Part shown: in pieces, positions 45,482 through 56,199 of the stretch
How the letters are laid out: each line of letters begins with the position of its first letter
How positions within the stretch are numbered: the stretch's first letter is position 1
Notes under the pieces: model-generated
The model's input: the letters and a program-made list of their open reading frames with translations, nothing else
Database searches by the model: none
Told to the model about the DNA's origin: nothing
Made by a program: the position numbers and the translations under genes
Origin: Fragilaria crotonensis
Taxonomy: Eukaryota; Bacillariophyta; Fragilariophyceae; Fragilariales; Fragilariaceae
DNA: 64,000 bases
NCBI GenBank assembly: GCA_022925895.1
Contig: JAKSYS010000015.1
Coordinates: forward strand, 1 to 64,000
Reading direction: 5' to 3'

Positions 45482-47893
45482 GTGAAGGAGAATGATTTCA
45501 AGTTCGGAGTCAGTGTTGCATCTCGTGTGATTCACACAGGTGTAGTCAATGGGCTTCGCTGTCGATTCTGCATTGCATTTGGCCGAGAAGACAAGGTGGG
45601 AGCAAAGCGTAAGACAACAAGCCTTGGGCAGTCTTGGTTAGCTCCATTTCGGTACGATAACATTGAAACTCACATGAAGACCCAACATGCAGTAAAGTGG
45701 GCAGAGTTCGAGGAAGCAAAGATTGCATGGGGAGGACTAGCATGCCAGACTCGACTGCAGGAGTGTGACAACTTTTTTCTGCAGAATCATGGCAAGCGAA
45801 GCAGCTCAGTGAAGGGACATTTTCCACATGGCAGTGGGAGATCTGCTGGTGCGCTGCTGGGGAGCAACACAACACAGCGACAAGAATATGTCTTCATCAT
45901 CAAGAAAGGAATTGTTGACGACATTATTGGCGACATGTTTTATTGTCCTCCCAAGTTTTGCTGGTTGGAGGCAATGCACAGTCAATGGATGAAGATGATA
46001 TCAACATTTATGGAGATGAGGACGAGCCAGCAACAGATGAACGTGGTGATCGAGTAGTTCCTACATTCGGCAGTTGTGCTGAGCATGATGCAGTGATTGC
46101 CGATCGACTCTCAAGCTATCAAGAAATGAAGCGACGAGCCATGTCAATCTTTGAGCGACAAGAAGACCTATTTCAGGTTGAGAATGATGACAGTCATCAT
46201 TGCAACGAGACTAGTGTTGAAGTAGGTGACGGAGCAGCACAGCAGCGACAGTCATCATACCAGTACATAGCATCTATCTCCAATACCGTGGTCTTTGATC
46301 TGGTCATTGGTTACATCATGTGTGGAGCTTCGTTCCGGATGGCAAAAACATTCTCCACCATACTGCCGTTGTGTGGGGACTAAGGATGTCTGTCATCGCG
46401 GCGACATCAGCAAGATGGTAAGGGTAGCATGTGCTGCCAACCTTCAGAAGATTTCTGAACTCTTACAAGAATCTTGGGGTTTCTCCATCGCTCTTGATAG
46501 TGCCACCCATCAGAGCACCTCATACCTTGACCTACGATTTCGGTTGTATAGTAAAAAGCATCGCAAGATCTACAATGTCCATGGTTGTGCACTTCCGCTA
46601 CATGACCGTCACACAGGTGAAGTCATGTTCAATATGTTGACGAAGTTTCTTGACGTCCTGTGTCCCAATTGGAAGGTTTCGATGCTAGGAGTTGCAACTG
46701 ACGGAGCAAGAAATATGACAGGTCGTGCAGTGGGTGTTGTGACCCGACTTCAACAAGCAATGCACCCGAAGTGTCCCATGCTACGAATTTGGTGTGGTGC
46801 ACATCAACTTGACTTGGTGATGGAGCACGTGATGAAGAAAGTGGTAAACGAGTCGTTCTTTTCAATTATGCTCTCATTCATCACTCACCTCAGTCGTCAG
46901 CAGAAACTTGTGGCCGACATGGGGACTACATGCCCTCGAGTTGTCAACCGCTGGTTGTCTACCTACAAGGTTACGAACTGGTTTAAACTGCACCGAGCTG
47001 AACTCCTTCACTACATCGAGAAGAGCAATTTGAACGCCGCTCCACCTCGCATTTGGTGGGTATATCTTGTCGCTGTTGATGCTTTCACGAATGCAACGGC
47101 AGTAACCTTCAAGTATATTCAAGGGTCGACAATGCTTATAAACCAGCAGAATGCAGCTTTTGAGAAGCTCGTTGCGACACTGGTAGAGGATGTTAGAATT
47201 GATGGTCCACTTAATGATGAGGCGATCAACCTTCTCAATCCAATAACATATGTTATCAACGGGTCGTTTGCTGTTCTCAAGGTGAATGTTCGTGAGTTTC
47301 TTGTTGGCCTTGCTAGTTGGGTGGAAGACCTGATTGAGGAATCGGACCCTGCAGTTCAGGCCAAGTTGATACATGATGTTGGAAGCCTCTTCACTGTGGC
47401 ATGTGATAGGATAACCAAGATATGCGTTTTCCGAGAAGCTGACAACCGTCCTTATGTGGCGGAAGACTTGTTGCCTCCTGTATTGCCGCCAAAATTGGTT
47501 ACAACACGTCCTGGGGATTTCCTTCGGCAGGTCTGTGTCTACAATCATCGTCTGCAGAGTCGGTACTCAAATGAGCAGGTTGACATAATTGCAGACGAGC
47601 ACAGAGCCCTGATCATGCACTACAGGACAGATGATGTTGTCAAGCAGGCAATCGATTCCCTACGTCCAACGTGCTCATTCGAAGAGAATTGGCGTGTTCT
47701 TGGCAATGCAAGCTTTCCAAACTTGATCGAGTTCTGTGGAGTGATTGCGACCCTGTTTCCAGGCACTTGCACGGTTGAGTCTGATTTTTCAATCTTGCGA
47801 TGGGAAAAGGATGACTTCCGCAAGTCACTCTCGGATTTTGGTTTACAGGCAGTGCTGCAGACAAAGCAATACAGAGCAATTCAGGAAATGTGA
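45482..47893 (+). pseudogene. hAT transposase with BED-like zinc finger, two frame changes
   Basis: The N-terminal finger is 'CRFC' followed by 'ETHMKTQHA' (about 45560-45690), a BED-type DNA-binding module. The chain moves frame near 45930 ('SSQVLLVGGNAQSMDEDDIN'), passes through 'GYIMCGASFRMAKTFSTILP', and returns to the first frame near 46380 with 'VCHRGDISKMVRVACAANLQ'. The long open part 46295-47893 carries the catalytic blocks: 'FSIALDSATHQSTSYLDLRF' (first D), 'GVATDGARNMTGR' (second D), 'WCGAHQLDLV', and a C-terminal dimerisation region 'CTVESDFSILRWEKDDFRKS'. It acts by cut-and-paste. The two frame changes could be short unrecognised introns, but no GT-AG pair fits well. Confidence 0.78.
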
Positions 47894-48917
47894 AGTAGAA
47901 GATGTGCGTGTAGCTGTCAAATCATTCTAGTAGTAGCGATGCCATTAGTAAAAATTGACATCGACTTTAACATCTGTCAAAGAAGAGTGCAAATTTATCA
48001 AAAGATCCACAGCAAATGATGAGCACTAAGAAGGACACAACCAATTCATGCAAACTGTCAGAGCGGCAGTGGCATTGCAGCAACCGATTCTGACCGTTGT
48101 TCTCTTCAACTGATAACACGTGTCGCTCTGAGCGACTTAATTGAAGAGATTCATTCCACTATAGTATACAAACCTCACAGAATGTAAGCTGGATAATCAT
48201 TGTCTCATGACAGGGTGTAGAAGTCAACAAACACATTCGCTTCAAGTGGCTTCGGGCACTTCGGCAAGAATGAACCACTCTGACTTCTCACGGGAGCCAC
48301 TCACGCTTTGTGCATCTTTGTTGCCAATATCTCTGACCGCAGCCAATCATCTCGTTAAGTTCAAGTATTGCAATATCCATCGCAGAGTCAATAGATCCAG
48401 GGCTGCTGATAGGCTGCAGTAGACGTTCGCCACCAGTTAGCATTTCACACGGAGAGTGCGGCAACTGCGGTGAAGAATGTTGTTTCAATGCAGATCAGCA
48501 TGGTACCGGCAGCATATTCAATTCAATCGACCGGATGCCTTTCTCGTTAGTAATGAATGCGTGCAAAACTTGACTGACACAATGCCGATCAAAGTAGTGC
48601 GCCATTGATAATTTGAGGACTGCGTTGACAAAAAACGATGAAATCCACGAGCCTTCTGCCCATGAATGTAAAACGTATTGCAGCTTCTGGGCAGTGGGAG
48701 AAGCTGAATGGGAATGTCACACGCTGGAATGCCAGCGGGACGCTTGGAATTGTCTTGAGGAGCATCATTGTCTGAAGAGCAAAAGGCACAATCTGTGAAG
48801 AGGAGATGCCATGTTGCAATGTTTCACGAAGTGTTCTTGTGAAGCATTGTGTCAGTAGTCAGTAGCCTGAACGACGAAGTTTGCACTACAGTCACACTGT
48901 ACTGTCGTAAACCTCAA

Positions 48918-48950
48918 CTCTAAACCCCCAAAACCCTAACCCCTAACCCC
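48918..48950 (-). repeat. Short interstitial telomere-like tract
   Basis: 'AAACCCCCAAAACCCTAACC' followed by 'CCTAACCCC': two to three imperfect CCCTAA units, inside the right subterminal part of the hAT element. Confidence 0.5.
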
Positions 48951-49137
48951 ACCGCCTTACACCGCCTTTTTGAAGGTCTAAAAAAGCGCCTATATTAACT
49001 AATTAAGGCGCTGCTAGGCGCGCCGGCCCGGTCGCCTTAAATAGGACACCCCTGACTATGCTCCTTTTCTGACACGCAAATGGACATATGGGATTTGCCA
49101 TATGGGGCACTTGGTGGTCATTCCACGTGGTATGCAT

Positions 49138-49384
49138 ACCTACGTGGAACTACCGGTAGTACGACAGGTATTCTGTAGATTAGCCACAATAAAAAAGCAT
49201 GCGAATTCTTGTACTGGAGTACTCCAGTACAACAGTAATACAGTACTTTTACGTACGGGTACCGGTATGACAGGATGCCAATTGTGCAAATGTGCCAAGA
49301 CGTCCAACGCGTCCATTCTGATTTCTCACCAGACGACGTGTCGGTACAGTACTCCAGTATAGACTCACAAGACCCAGTACTGTC
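49138..49384. repeat. GTAC-rich island upstream of the methyltransferase
   Basis: Includes 'ACTACCGGTAGTACGACAGG', 'TGTACTGGAGTACTCCAGTA', 'TACGTACGGGTACCGGTA' and 'GTACAGTACTCCAGTA'. It ends at the most upstream possible start codon (49385). Confidence 0.58.
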
Positions 49385-49618
49385 ATGCAAGATACTGCTA
49401 GAAGGAGTCCTACGTGCGTTAAAATACTGTTGAAAGGAGCAAGTCGCCGTTCGTCACCGCTCAGTCGTGAATTTTGTGCAGATCAGAGGGTGACATGCGA
49501 CCAGGTTGATTTTGACATTGCTCTACATGATTTGTTCCTTTGTTGCTTCGTTCCATGTCAAGGGACTCCTTTTCAACTAGAATCAACTCTACGAGTAAAC
49601 CAACACAATTTTTCTTGG

Positions 49619-50494
49619 ATGCTTCTTCCTTCAAGATCCCTTCCGCGAGTCTCCTATACAGTCGCCTCCAGTAGACGAGCCATGACGGTGACTCAATCTC
49701 ATTACCAAGCCCATACAGTGTCCTCGTACGAATCCGCCTATTTCTACTCGGCCGGGGCCTATACGGACTACCTCGCCAAGCTTGTTGTGAGGAGACTCGG
49801 ATTGGAACCCACCACTTGTCGTCGTATTCTCGATATTGGAGGAGGAACTGGAAACTTTACGAAGATGGTGGTTCGGAATTCACCGGAAGTGGAAGCGATA
49901 GTCGTGGACCCGTTCTTGGAAGGCCACGAGGAGGGCACTGATGAGTCCAGTAGTTCGGCATCTGTCAAGTTCGTAAAGGCTTCGGCAGAAATCTTGGCAG
50001 AACCGCCCGACAACGCCTGGTGGCGTCAAGATTATCATCAAGTACTTATGAAGGAAGTCATCCACCACATTGATGCATCCGACCGCCTGAACGTGTTTTC
50101 TGGCATATTTCGGGACCTTCCCGAAAAACCTTCGCCAGATCCTGGTATCCTCATTATTACTCGTCCTCGTGCTGATATTGACTATCCGCTTTGGGAGGAA
50201 GCAAGGCAAGTGTGGGCTGCGAATCAACCTTCACAAGGAGAATTGCAAGCTGATTTGGAACAAGCTGGATTCTCCTTCGTTTCCAGCACCGTCGAAGGGT
50301 ATCCGTGTGAGATAGAGTTCGAACGATGGACCAGCATGGTAAAGAATCGCTTCTGGAGTACGTTTGCCAATTTTTCAGATGATGAGTTGGAACAAGCATG
50401 CGAGCAAATGCGGGTTGACGAGGCAGACCGAATCGATGAAGATGGCACCATCCATTTTGAAGACAGACTATTGGTCATTTCGGCGTACAAGTAA
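49619..50494 (+). CDS. SAM-dependent methyltransferase (class I), probable organelle targeting
   Basis: The SAM-binding motif I is 'RILDIGGGTGNFTKMV' and the acidic motif II is 'AIVVDPF'. 'VLMKEVIHHIDASDRLNVF' fits the following strand of a Methyltransf_11/25-type fold, which usually acts on a small molecule. The frame is open from an ATG at 49385, but the ATG at 49619 gives a compact, Arg/Ser-rich, acid-poor leader ('MLLPSRSLPRVSYTVASSRR') typical of mitochondrial or plastid targeting, so I prefer it. Total length is 291 residues from that start. The C-terminus is acidic and complete. The tail-to-tail neighbour is the acyl-CoA dehydrogenase, with only 101 bases between stops. Substrate unknown. 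Confidence 0.72.
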   Translation: MLLPSRSLPRVSYTVASSRRAMTVTQSHYQAHTVSSYESAYFYSAGAYTDYLAKLVVRRLGLEPTTCRRILDIGGGTGNFTKMVVRNSPEVEAIVVDPFLEGHEEGTDESSSSASVKFVKASAEILAEPPDNAWWRQDYHQVLMKEVIHHIDASDRLNVFSGIFRDLPEKPSPDPGILIITRPRADIDYPLWEEARQVWAANQPSQGELQADLEQAGFSFVSSTVEGYPCEIEFERWTSMVKNRFWSTFANFSDDELEQACEQMRVDEADRIDEDGTIHFEDRLLVISAYK

Positions 50495-50595
50495 ATCGCA
50501 TTTCGACGCGATCATAAAGCGCGAAGCTCATGAATAACGCAAGCATTTATAGACAATGATATGGATGTGTGACGTTGGGATAGGCACACTATTTC

Positions 50596-51894
50596 CTACA
50601 ACTTACTTTGCATCCTCTTGGCTGCCTTCTTGAGCTCGATCATAGCCACTGTCCGCAGATGGACAGCATCTGGCCCGTCTGCAATCCGTAGTGAGCGGAG
50701 TCCCACTAGGATACGGGCCAGTGGCAAATCCTCATGGACGCCCGCGCCTCCATGAATCTGAACGGCACGATCCACGACGCGTAATGTCATAGCTGGAACG
50801 GACACCTTGATGCTGGCAATCCTATCTCGTGCGGCGCGTGCACCGTACATGTCCATTTGTTCGGCACATGACAGCGTCAGCAGTCTGGCAGCGTCAATGT
50901 CCGACGCGGATTCAGCAATCATTTCCTGGCAGCCTCCGTGTTCCGCCAACAGCTTGCCGAAGGTCTTTCGAGAGAGGGAGCGTTCCAGCATGAGATCGTA
51001 ACACCGCACTGCCATTCCAATGGCACGCATGCAGTGATGAATTCGTCCTGGGCCCAGTCTTGCCTGGGCCACTTGAAAGCCGCTACCTTCGCCAATAATC
51101 AGATCTTCGGGTTTCACTTGAACGTTGGTGAGTTTCACATGAGCGTGGCCATGTGGAGCGTCGTCGTAGCCCATGACTGTGAGAGGTCGAACCATTTGGA
51201 TATGCTTCCTATCAACCAGCACGACGGTGTGGGCTCCATGGCTGCTGGTTGCGCTACGATCCGAGCACTGCGAATAGTCCATGCGGGCCAAAACCAAGGC
51301 AACTTGACAGCGAGGATCCATGGCTCCAGTACTCCACCACTTGGATCCGTTAAGAATGTAGGAAACTTCGCCGTGGGAACCTTCAATTTTGGTAAGTGTT
51401 GTCTCAATGTTGGTGGCATCGCTACTAGCAACATCAGGCTCCGTCATTAGGAACGTCGATCGAATCGTGCCTTGCAAAAGTGGAGCAAGGTAGCGCTCCT
51501 TCTGCTCCTTGGTTCCAAAGTGCATCAATACTTCCATATTGCCAGTATCTGGTGCATTGCAATTGCATGCTTCAGGAGCCAGAAATGACTTCCCCATGCT
51601 TTCACAAAGAATCCCGTACTCCCGGTAGGATAAAACGACCGACGGTGCACAGCATGGTACGTGAGGCAGAAGATGTGGAGGAATGAATAAGTTCCACAAC
51701 CCTAAAGCTTTAGCCTCGGCCTTGAGTCGTTCCATGCACGGAGGAATCGCATCCATAGTCCATCGGTCGCGACCAATACGACTTTTCATGTGATGCTCGT
51801 ACTCTTGCTCCGCAGGCTGACATCGTTCCACAACGAACTTGTCGAGCTTGGCCTTGATAGCCTGGATTTCTGGACTTAGACGCGATAACGACAT
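50596..51894 (-). CDS. Acyl-CoA dehydrogenase, ACAD10/11-like, with peroxisomal SKL tail
   Basis: This flavoprotein introduces the first double bond in acyl-CoA breakdown. The 432-residue frame is intact with an ATG start. Family blocks are 'NCNAPDTGNMEVLMHFGT', 'LLQGTIRSTFLMTEPDVAS' (FAD and substrate side), 'YILNGSKWWSTGAMDP', 'GRIHHCMRAIGMA', 'RKTFGKLLAEHG' and the C-terminal 'AVQIHGGAGVHEDLPLARI' with 'IADGPDAVHL'. The protein ends in Ser-Lys-Leu, the PTS1 peroxisomal import signal, matching the known peroxisomal location of ACAD11. Unlike animal ACAD10/11 there is no N-terminal kinase-like domain in this frame. It shares a 487-bp divergent spacer with the splicing-factor gene. Confidence 0.9.
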   Translation of the reverse strand: MSLSRLSPEIQAIKAKLDKFVVERCQPAEQEYEHHMKSRIGRDRWTMDAIPPCMERLKAEAKALGLWNLFIPPHLLPHVPCCAPSVVLSYREYGILCESMGKSFLAPEACNCNAPDTGNMEVLMHFGTKEQKERYLAPLLQGTIRSTFLMTEPDVASSDATNIETTLTKIEGSHGEVSYILNGSKWWSTGAMDPRCQVALVLARMDYSQCSDRSATSSHGAHTVVLVDRKHIQMVRPLTVMGYDDAPHGHAHVKLTNVQVKPEDLIIGEGSGFQVAQARLGPGRIHHCMRAIGMAVRCYDLMLERSLSRKTFGKLLAEHGGCQEMIAESASDIDAARLLTLSCAEQMDMYGARAARDRIASIKVSVPAMTLRVVDRAVQIHGGAGVHEDLPLARILVGLRSLRIADGPDAVHLRTVAMIELKKAAKRMQSKL

Positions 51895-52381
51895 TGTTGA
51901 TGAAGGATGTGGAGGCGAAAGGCGTCTGTCGTTTGTCTCACGATGTTCATTCGTTTTAATGTGCGAGAGAAAAGTAATCCACCTTCATCCAGGTGACACC
52001 TGGGACCTGGGACAGACCACAATCCAAAATCCACACCATGATGCTCAATGCTCACATCTCGTTTTTACAGATACCGTCGTACACCGATACACAGTACTTG
52101 TACCCGGTAGAGAATTTCGTTGTGATAACATATTCCGGATTCCAGTCCGGCAACGCTACGTACTTTCAAGCACATAGAGACTACTACTAGAACTACGGTA
52201 GATACTACTCGTACTTGTACCGGTAGGGAGACTGTCCGGCTGTCCGGTGAAAGAAACTGATGCCGACACGCGTTGTTCGAGACTTTCCCGTTGTGCGTGA
52301 AAACTGAAACACAGCCTCGACTCTCATCTCAGATTCGCTTCATTTGACGATTGTCTCGCACCTATTGGGAATTCTTAAACC
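51895..52381. promoter_or_regulatory. Divergent spacer with GTAC island between ACAD and the splicing factor
   Basis: Both promoters must be in this 487-bp spacer. GTAC/ACCGGTA words cluster at about 52085-52230 ('CAGTACTTGTACCCGGTAG', 'CGTACTTGTACCGGTAGG'). Confidence 0.45.
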
Positions 52382-53587
52382 ATGTACGGTGGACTTTTTG
52401 GTGACTTGCCAAGTGCCAAAGGCTCCGAGAAAAAAGGTGAAGCCCCGAGCGAAGCGAGCGTTCAAGCTCCTCCTGACTCGAGGCAACAATCTGCTGGCGG
52501 ACCACCGTACGTACTATCCGGTTTGGGAAATGCGGGTACAGCCATGGCCTTCATTCCGACGGCAATACGACCTCGAAAACGGCCAAAGCAATCTACGATC
52601 AAATCCAAAACGAATGCAACCGTACCCACCGGCACAGTTCTGAAGCGATTGGATTCGCCGTTGGCATCCACTGAAGACGATGGAAAGAAAGTTGTCGTCC
52701 AAGATGCAAGAAACGATCAGAAAGGGTTTGACATCGTTTCCAGCAGAGTAGAAAGTTGGAAGGACGAAGCTCAAACTGTCGTCAGTGGCATCCAAGTCAA
52801 TCCAGAAGAGTTTCGCTTTGAACCTGCCCGTGACGAAACGTTATCTGAAGGTCAGATGCTCTCTGTCGACACGGCGGTAGGAATCAAACAAGAAGAGTCA
52901 GAGTCTCGAGTCATATCCAATATCCACGAGGTTCTTAGTGATCAGCGATCTACACCGCTTGATGAACCTGGATTGGAAGACGAAGCATTGCAAAAGCTCC
53001 ACGCATCTGTGACAGACCCATACGACCCTCACGTTCCGAACGATTTGCTGTCCTATAGGGAGCGCCAGGAAATGGAACGAGAACGTCAAAGACTGGAACG
53101 CGACGTTCAAGAGACCCTGGAACGACAGCAGCAGTTGCGACGCCAATTGGAAGACGAACGCCAGAGAGTGCAATCATCGGGGCGGGCGAGTGATATAATT
53201 GATCATCGAACCAAGGTCAGTTTGTTGGGCGGTGGACGAGGTCGTGGGGTCAACAACTTGCCGGCATGGTTGTTGCAGAAACAAAAAGATGAATTGGGCG
53301 CCGCCGCGTCTGTCAAGAACGTCGACGCACGCACCGTCATCTTGTCGAATTTAACAACTCCCGGTGATATTGATGTCGAACTGGGAGTTGAAGTGCAGGA
53401 AGAGTGTGAAGAGCTTTGCGGGCCAGTCGAAGGTGTTGAAGTCAAGGATGCGCAACCACCCCATCAACCCGAAGTCCAGGTGTGGGTACAATTCCGAAAT
53501 ATCGGAGACGCCAAGAAGGCAGCCGCGTTGTTTCACGGACGGATGTTTGGGCGGCGTCGCATCACAGCCCGACAACGGTCGGAGTAA
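52382..53587 (+). CDS. SPF45/RBM17-like splicing factor with C-terminal UHM and no visible G-patch
   Basis: SPF45 acts in 3' splice-site choice by binding ULM peptides of U2AF65, SF1 and SF3B1 through its U2AF-homology motif. The N-terminus 'MYGGLFGDLPSAKG' matches the plant-type start (MLGGLYGDLPPP). The middle has 'DPYDPHVPNDLLSYRERQEM' (SPF45: YDPxxPNDY) and a long charged helix (about residues 225-275). The C-terminal UHM, about 316-401, has 'ARTVILSNLTTPGDIDVELG', the acidic helix 'VEVQEECEELCG' and the hallmark R-x-F as 'GRMFGRR'. The G-patch found between these parts in plant and animal SPF45 is not seen. The frame is intact over 401 residues with an ATG start. Confidence 0.8.
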   Translation: MYGGLFGDLPSAKGSEKKGEAPSEASVQAPPDSRQQSAGGPPYVLSGLGNAGTAMAFIPTAIRPRKRPKQSTIKSKTNATVPTGTVLKRLDSPLASTEDDGKKVVVQDARNDQKGFDIVSSRVESWKDEAQTVVSGIQVNPEEFRFEPARDETLSEGQMLSVDTAVGIKQEESESRVISNIHEVLSDQRSTPLDEPGLEDEALQKLHASVTDPYDPHVPNDLLSYRERQEMERERQRLERDVQETLERQQQLRRQLEDERQRVQSSGRASDIIDHRTKVSLLGGGRGRGVNNLPAWLLQKQKDELGAAASVKNVDARTVILSNLTTPGDIDVELGVEVQEECEELCGPVEGVEVKDAQPPHQPEVQVWVQFRNIGDAKKAAALFHGRMFGRRRITARQRSE

Positions 53588-56199
53588 TCCACGACATGAT
53601 GTCGAATCGAGGCTCACAAATTGCCATTTGCTGATGGTTTGAAAGAGAAATCCGGCGGCATAGCTATCGTCCTGGTCATAATTTGAGTGGGAGTATCTCG
53701 ATGTAACGAGGGGCGTTTGGGTTTACAATGAGTGGATTGACCATTCTGTTGTGCCAGGGTTCCGACCAGTCGCGCGAGGTCGCCAATGTTCGGGGATTAT
53801 CCGGCTTTCATATTCTGCCTCCATTTACTTGATAGTGCCGATCCACTTGAATCCCTTCTATCCGAAATGAGGAAGGTTTCGTATGCAAATGCTGCGAGAA
53901 CATTCGCTGGTGTCGATCCACTGGAATGCCTTCTTACCGAGATGAGAAAGGTTTTCGATGCAAATGCTGCTAGAACATTCACTCCACGGAGCGTCTCGCG
54001 ACGAAAAGTAGGAAGATTGCTCCCATGTATCACTGACTTGTTGCTTTCTCAAGGTGCATCACTCGCATTTCCTTAGACTCGGCTTGTGTTTTTTTTCTGA
54101 CCATGTGCCCTGGTAGCTCTTGTATTCGTGTTGCTTCTTAGATAACTGTGGCCTAGATGAGGAGTGACCACACACCAATAGCACACGCTGTCGGTCACCA
54201 AAAGTCAAATAACCACAAAGATAGCTGCATTCAAAGGATCCCTACAGAACCAAAGCTGTGGTGAAATGACTTCCCTGGTATTTCAGATGTGCACCTGACA
54301 TCGGTCCATCACTGGCCCTGCACTCAGCGAGGGGCTTAGGGATTCAGATTGGGAAGACACTATTTTATTAGTGTAGAGGCGATGCTTTTCTTGCTTGGGT
54401 GGCATTGCTCAGGGGAGAGCTGTCTTCCCTCCTTTGATGTCCTCCCACCTTTGGTGGCTTCGTAGATGGATTACACCTTTCCCAGGAGTTTCCAACACAC
54501 AGGATTAATAAAGATGGCCATTGTTGGCTGACTATTGAACAATGGGTAAGGTTGGGAGATGCTATCGAACAATGTGAAAGGCTGCTAGGAACAACTTCGA
54601 AATATTGCAGCTGGATTGTTCTGTTTAGTAGTGTCTTAGTTGTCCTCGATGATGCCTCACTCATTGGTGCCTTCTGCAGTATCAATATCAAACAAGACAA
54701 CTGTAGCCGAAGATTGACTCCAATCCATGCCCTGTTGCTTGGTGTCTGGTGCTTTAGGCATGTGTGAACTCAGGTGGGAAAGTTCTTTTTAGGAATATGG
54801 AACAATAAACATGCAACAGTTCAAGGAAGTGTCCAAACTGGTACATATGAATGGGAGAGGAAGATGCGCTTAGAGCAAGGACACGGTCGAAATACTTGCT
54901 CCGGGTGATAACTACTACCATTGTCGTAAACTCCCACTTCTCCCCCATTTATTGAATCCACGCCAAATAGCCGCTGCAGATGGCTCCGACAACACTTAAA
55001 AAAGCTCACAATTGACGCCAACATGATTTATGCTGGTCACTTCCTCCCTATTTTTCCAATGGCTTTTGCCTTCGAGTCCCGTCACTTGATTTTCCCGGGA
55101 TCGTGCAACTCCTATGGCTCAAGTCTTGTATTCTCCTAATCCACTTTCGACTCAACACAAAGCTTCCCTTGACTTCTTCTGTCAACACTTCTCCTAAAAT
55201 AATGCCATCACAGCTTTACAATTTGAGTAAGCCATGGCCGGGAACTGTTTCTTTGCAGAGAAAGCCAAGGGAATTAAGGGTAAATCCTGTGAAATTTGTA
55301 TTGCCTCTTTGGTGGGGTAGATACCGAGTGTAAACCATTCTGATGTAGTAGTCTGCCTTTGAGTCAATTTATCTGTAGGACTTTGGTACAACTTAACAAT
55401 GCATTGATGTGGCTTATGCACACTATTTGGAAGGTTCTCACACTCATTCACATGAAGGAAACATAACTACACATGATGTTCAGCATCATTGGAATGATGT
55501 AGTATAATCATTATCATATGTTGTATGTCCAATACCTTACATATCATATGAAAAATAGACATCAGAATTCAAGTTCATATTGCATGATGTGCTCCTTTTT
55601 CAAAGTAAGTGCATAAGTAGGATCCACACAAAATTTGAAGATAGTAGGATTCTGCTCCCCAGTTAGTATATACTGCCTTTGATGAATTCACATTTTGATG
55701 TGAAAGAAGGACAAGAGGTGCTGGCATTAGTTTTAGCAAAGCACAGTAATAAGTTATTGTTGTTGCTGCTGATGGATGTCGTTGCTGAGGTTGAAGGTCA
55801 GCAAAATCCATGGTGACACATTATGGTGTGCTTGGCAAGGCAATTGCAGTGCATTTTCAACTTGAAAACTTGATGATGAGCATGAAGATTCAAATGCCAA
55901 GATTTGCATGAATGGCATTCATTAAGAAGGACTCACGTTGTATGATGTTTTGTTGGAATGATTCAAGTCCCTGAACAGAAGCTGATCAAATTCTTGTAGA
56001 GAGAGGTGCAGTACTACTGGGCAGATGAAGTAATCGTAATACTACAAGAGTAACTATGAAATAGATAATAACACAGGATGTTATCGTAGGATCCCGTTCA
56101 GAATGTACTCATGCGACAATCTACTCCACGACTTCTTGAGTCTCGTGTCTCGTCATCTGTTGCAAGTGCCTGACATCACGACACCTACTATTACTTCAT
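53588..56199. other. Gene-poor stretch
   Basis: Apart from the small repeat-bearing frame at 53786-54076, I see no recognisable gene or element. Many short open frames are of random-sequence length. Confidence 0.45.
53786..54076 (+). CDS. Small hypothetical protein with two 26-residue repeats
   Basis: A 96-residue open frame with ATG start. Two consecutive repeats read 'DPLESLLSEMRKVSYANAAR' and 'DPLECLLTEMRKVFDANAAR', each encoded by a 78-base unit (about 53837-53991). The changes between units are mostly silent or conservative ('TCCGAAATGAGG' versus 'ACCGAGATGAGA'), which hints at coding constraint, but no homologue is known to me and the frame is short. It could equally be a fragment of a longer repeat protein. 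Confidence 0.3.
   Translation: MFGDYPAFIFCLHLLDSADPLESLLSEMRKVSYANAARTFAGVDPLECLLTEMRKVFDANAARTFTPRSVSRRKVGRLLPCITDLLLSQGASLAFP

Larger units (their letters stand above)
45176..49054 (+). mobile_element. hAT-superfamily DNA transposon
   Basis: The 3,879-bp element is bounded by CAGGGGTGTCCTATTTAAGGCG at 45176 and its inverse, ending ...GGACACCCCTG, at 49054. The first four bases CAGG fit hAT termini. Both ends have subterminal words such as 'GCGCCTT' and 'CGCCTTTTTGAAG'. The 8 bases outside are ATGATTGC on the left and ACTATGCT on the right, which do not match, so the target duplication has been lost or one end has been altered. Inside is a transposase with a zinc finger and hAT catalytic blocks, then about 1 kb of noncoding sequence (47894-48900). 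Confidence 0.8.

Noticed and set aside
48918-48950. Possible telomere
   Set aside because: Only two to three imperfect units, inside a transposon and followed by ordinary genes, so not a chromosome end.
45168-49062. 8-bp target duplication for the second hAT element
   Set aside because: ATGATTGC and ACTATGCT share too few positions to count.
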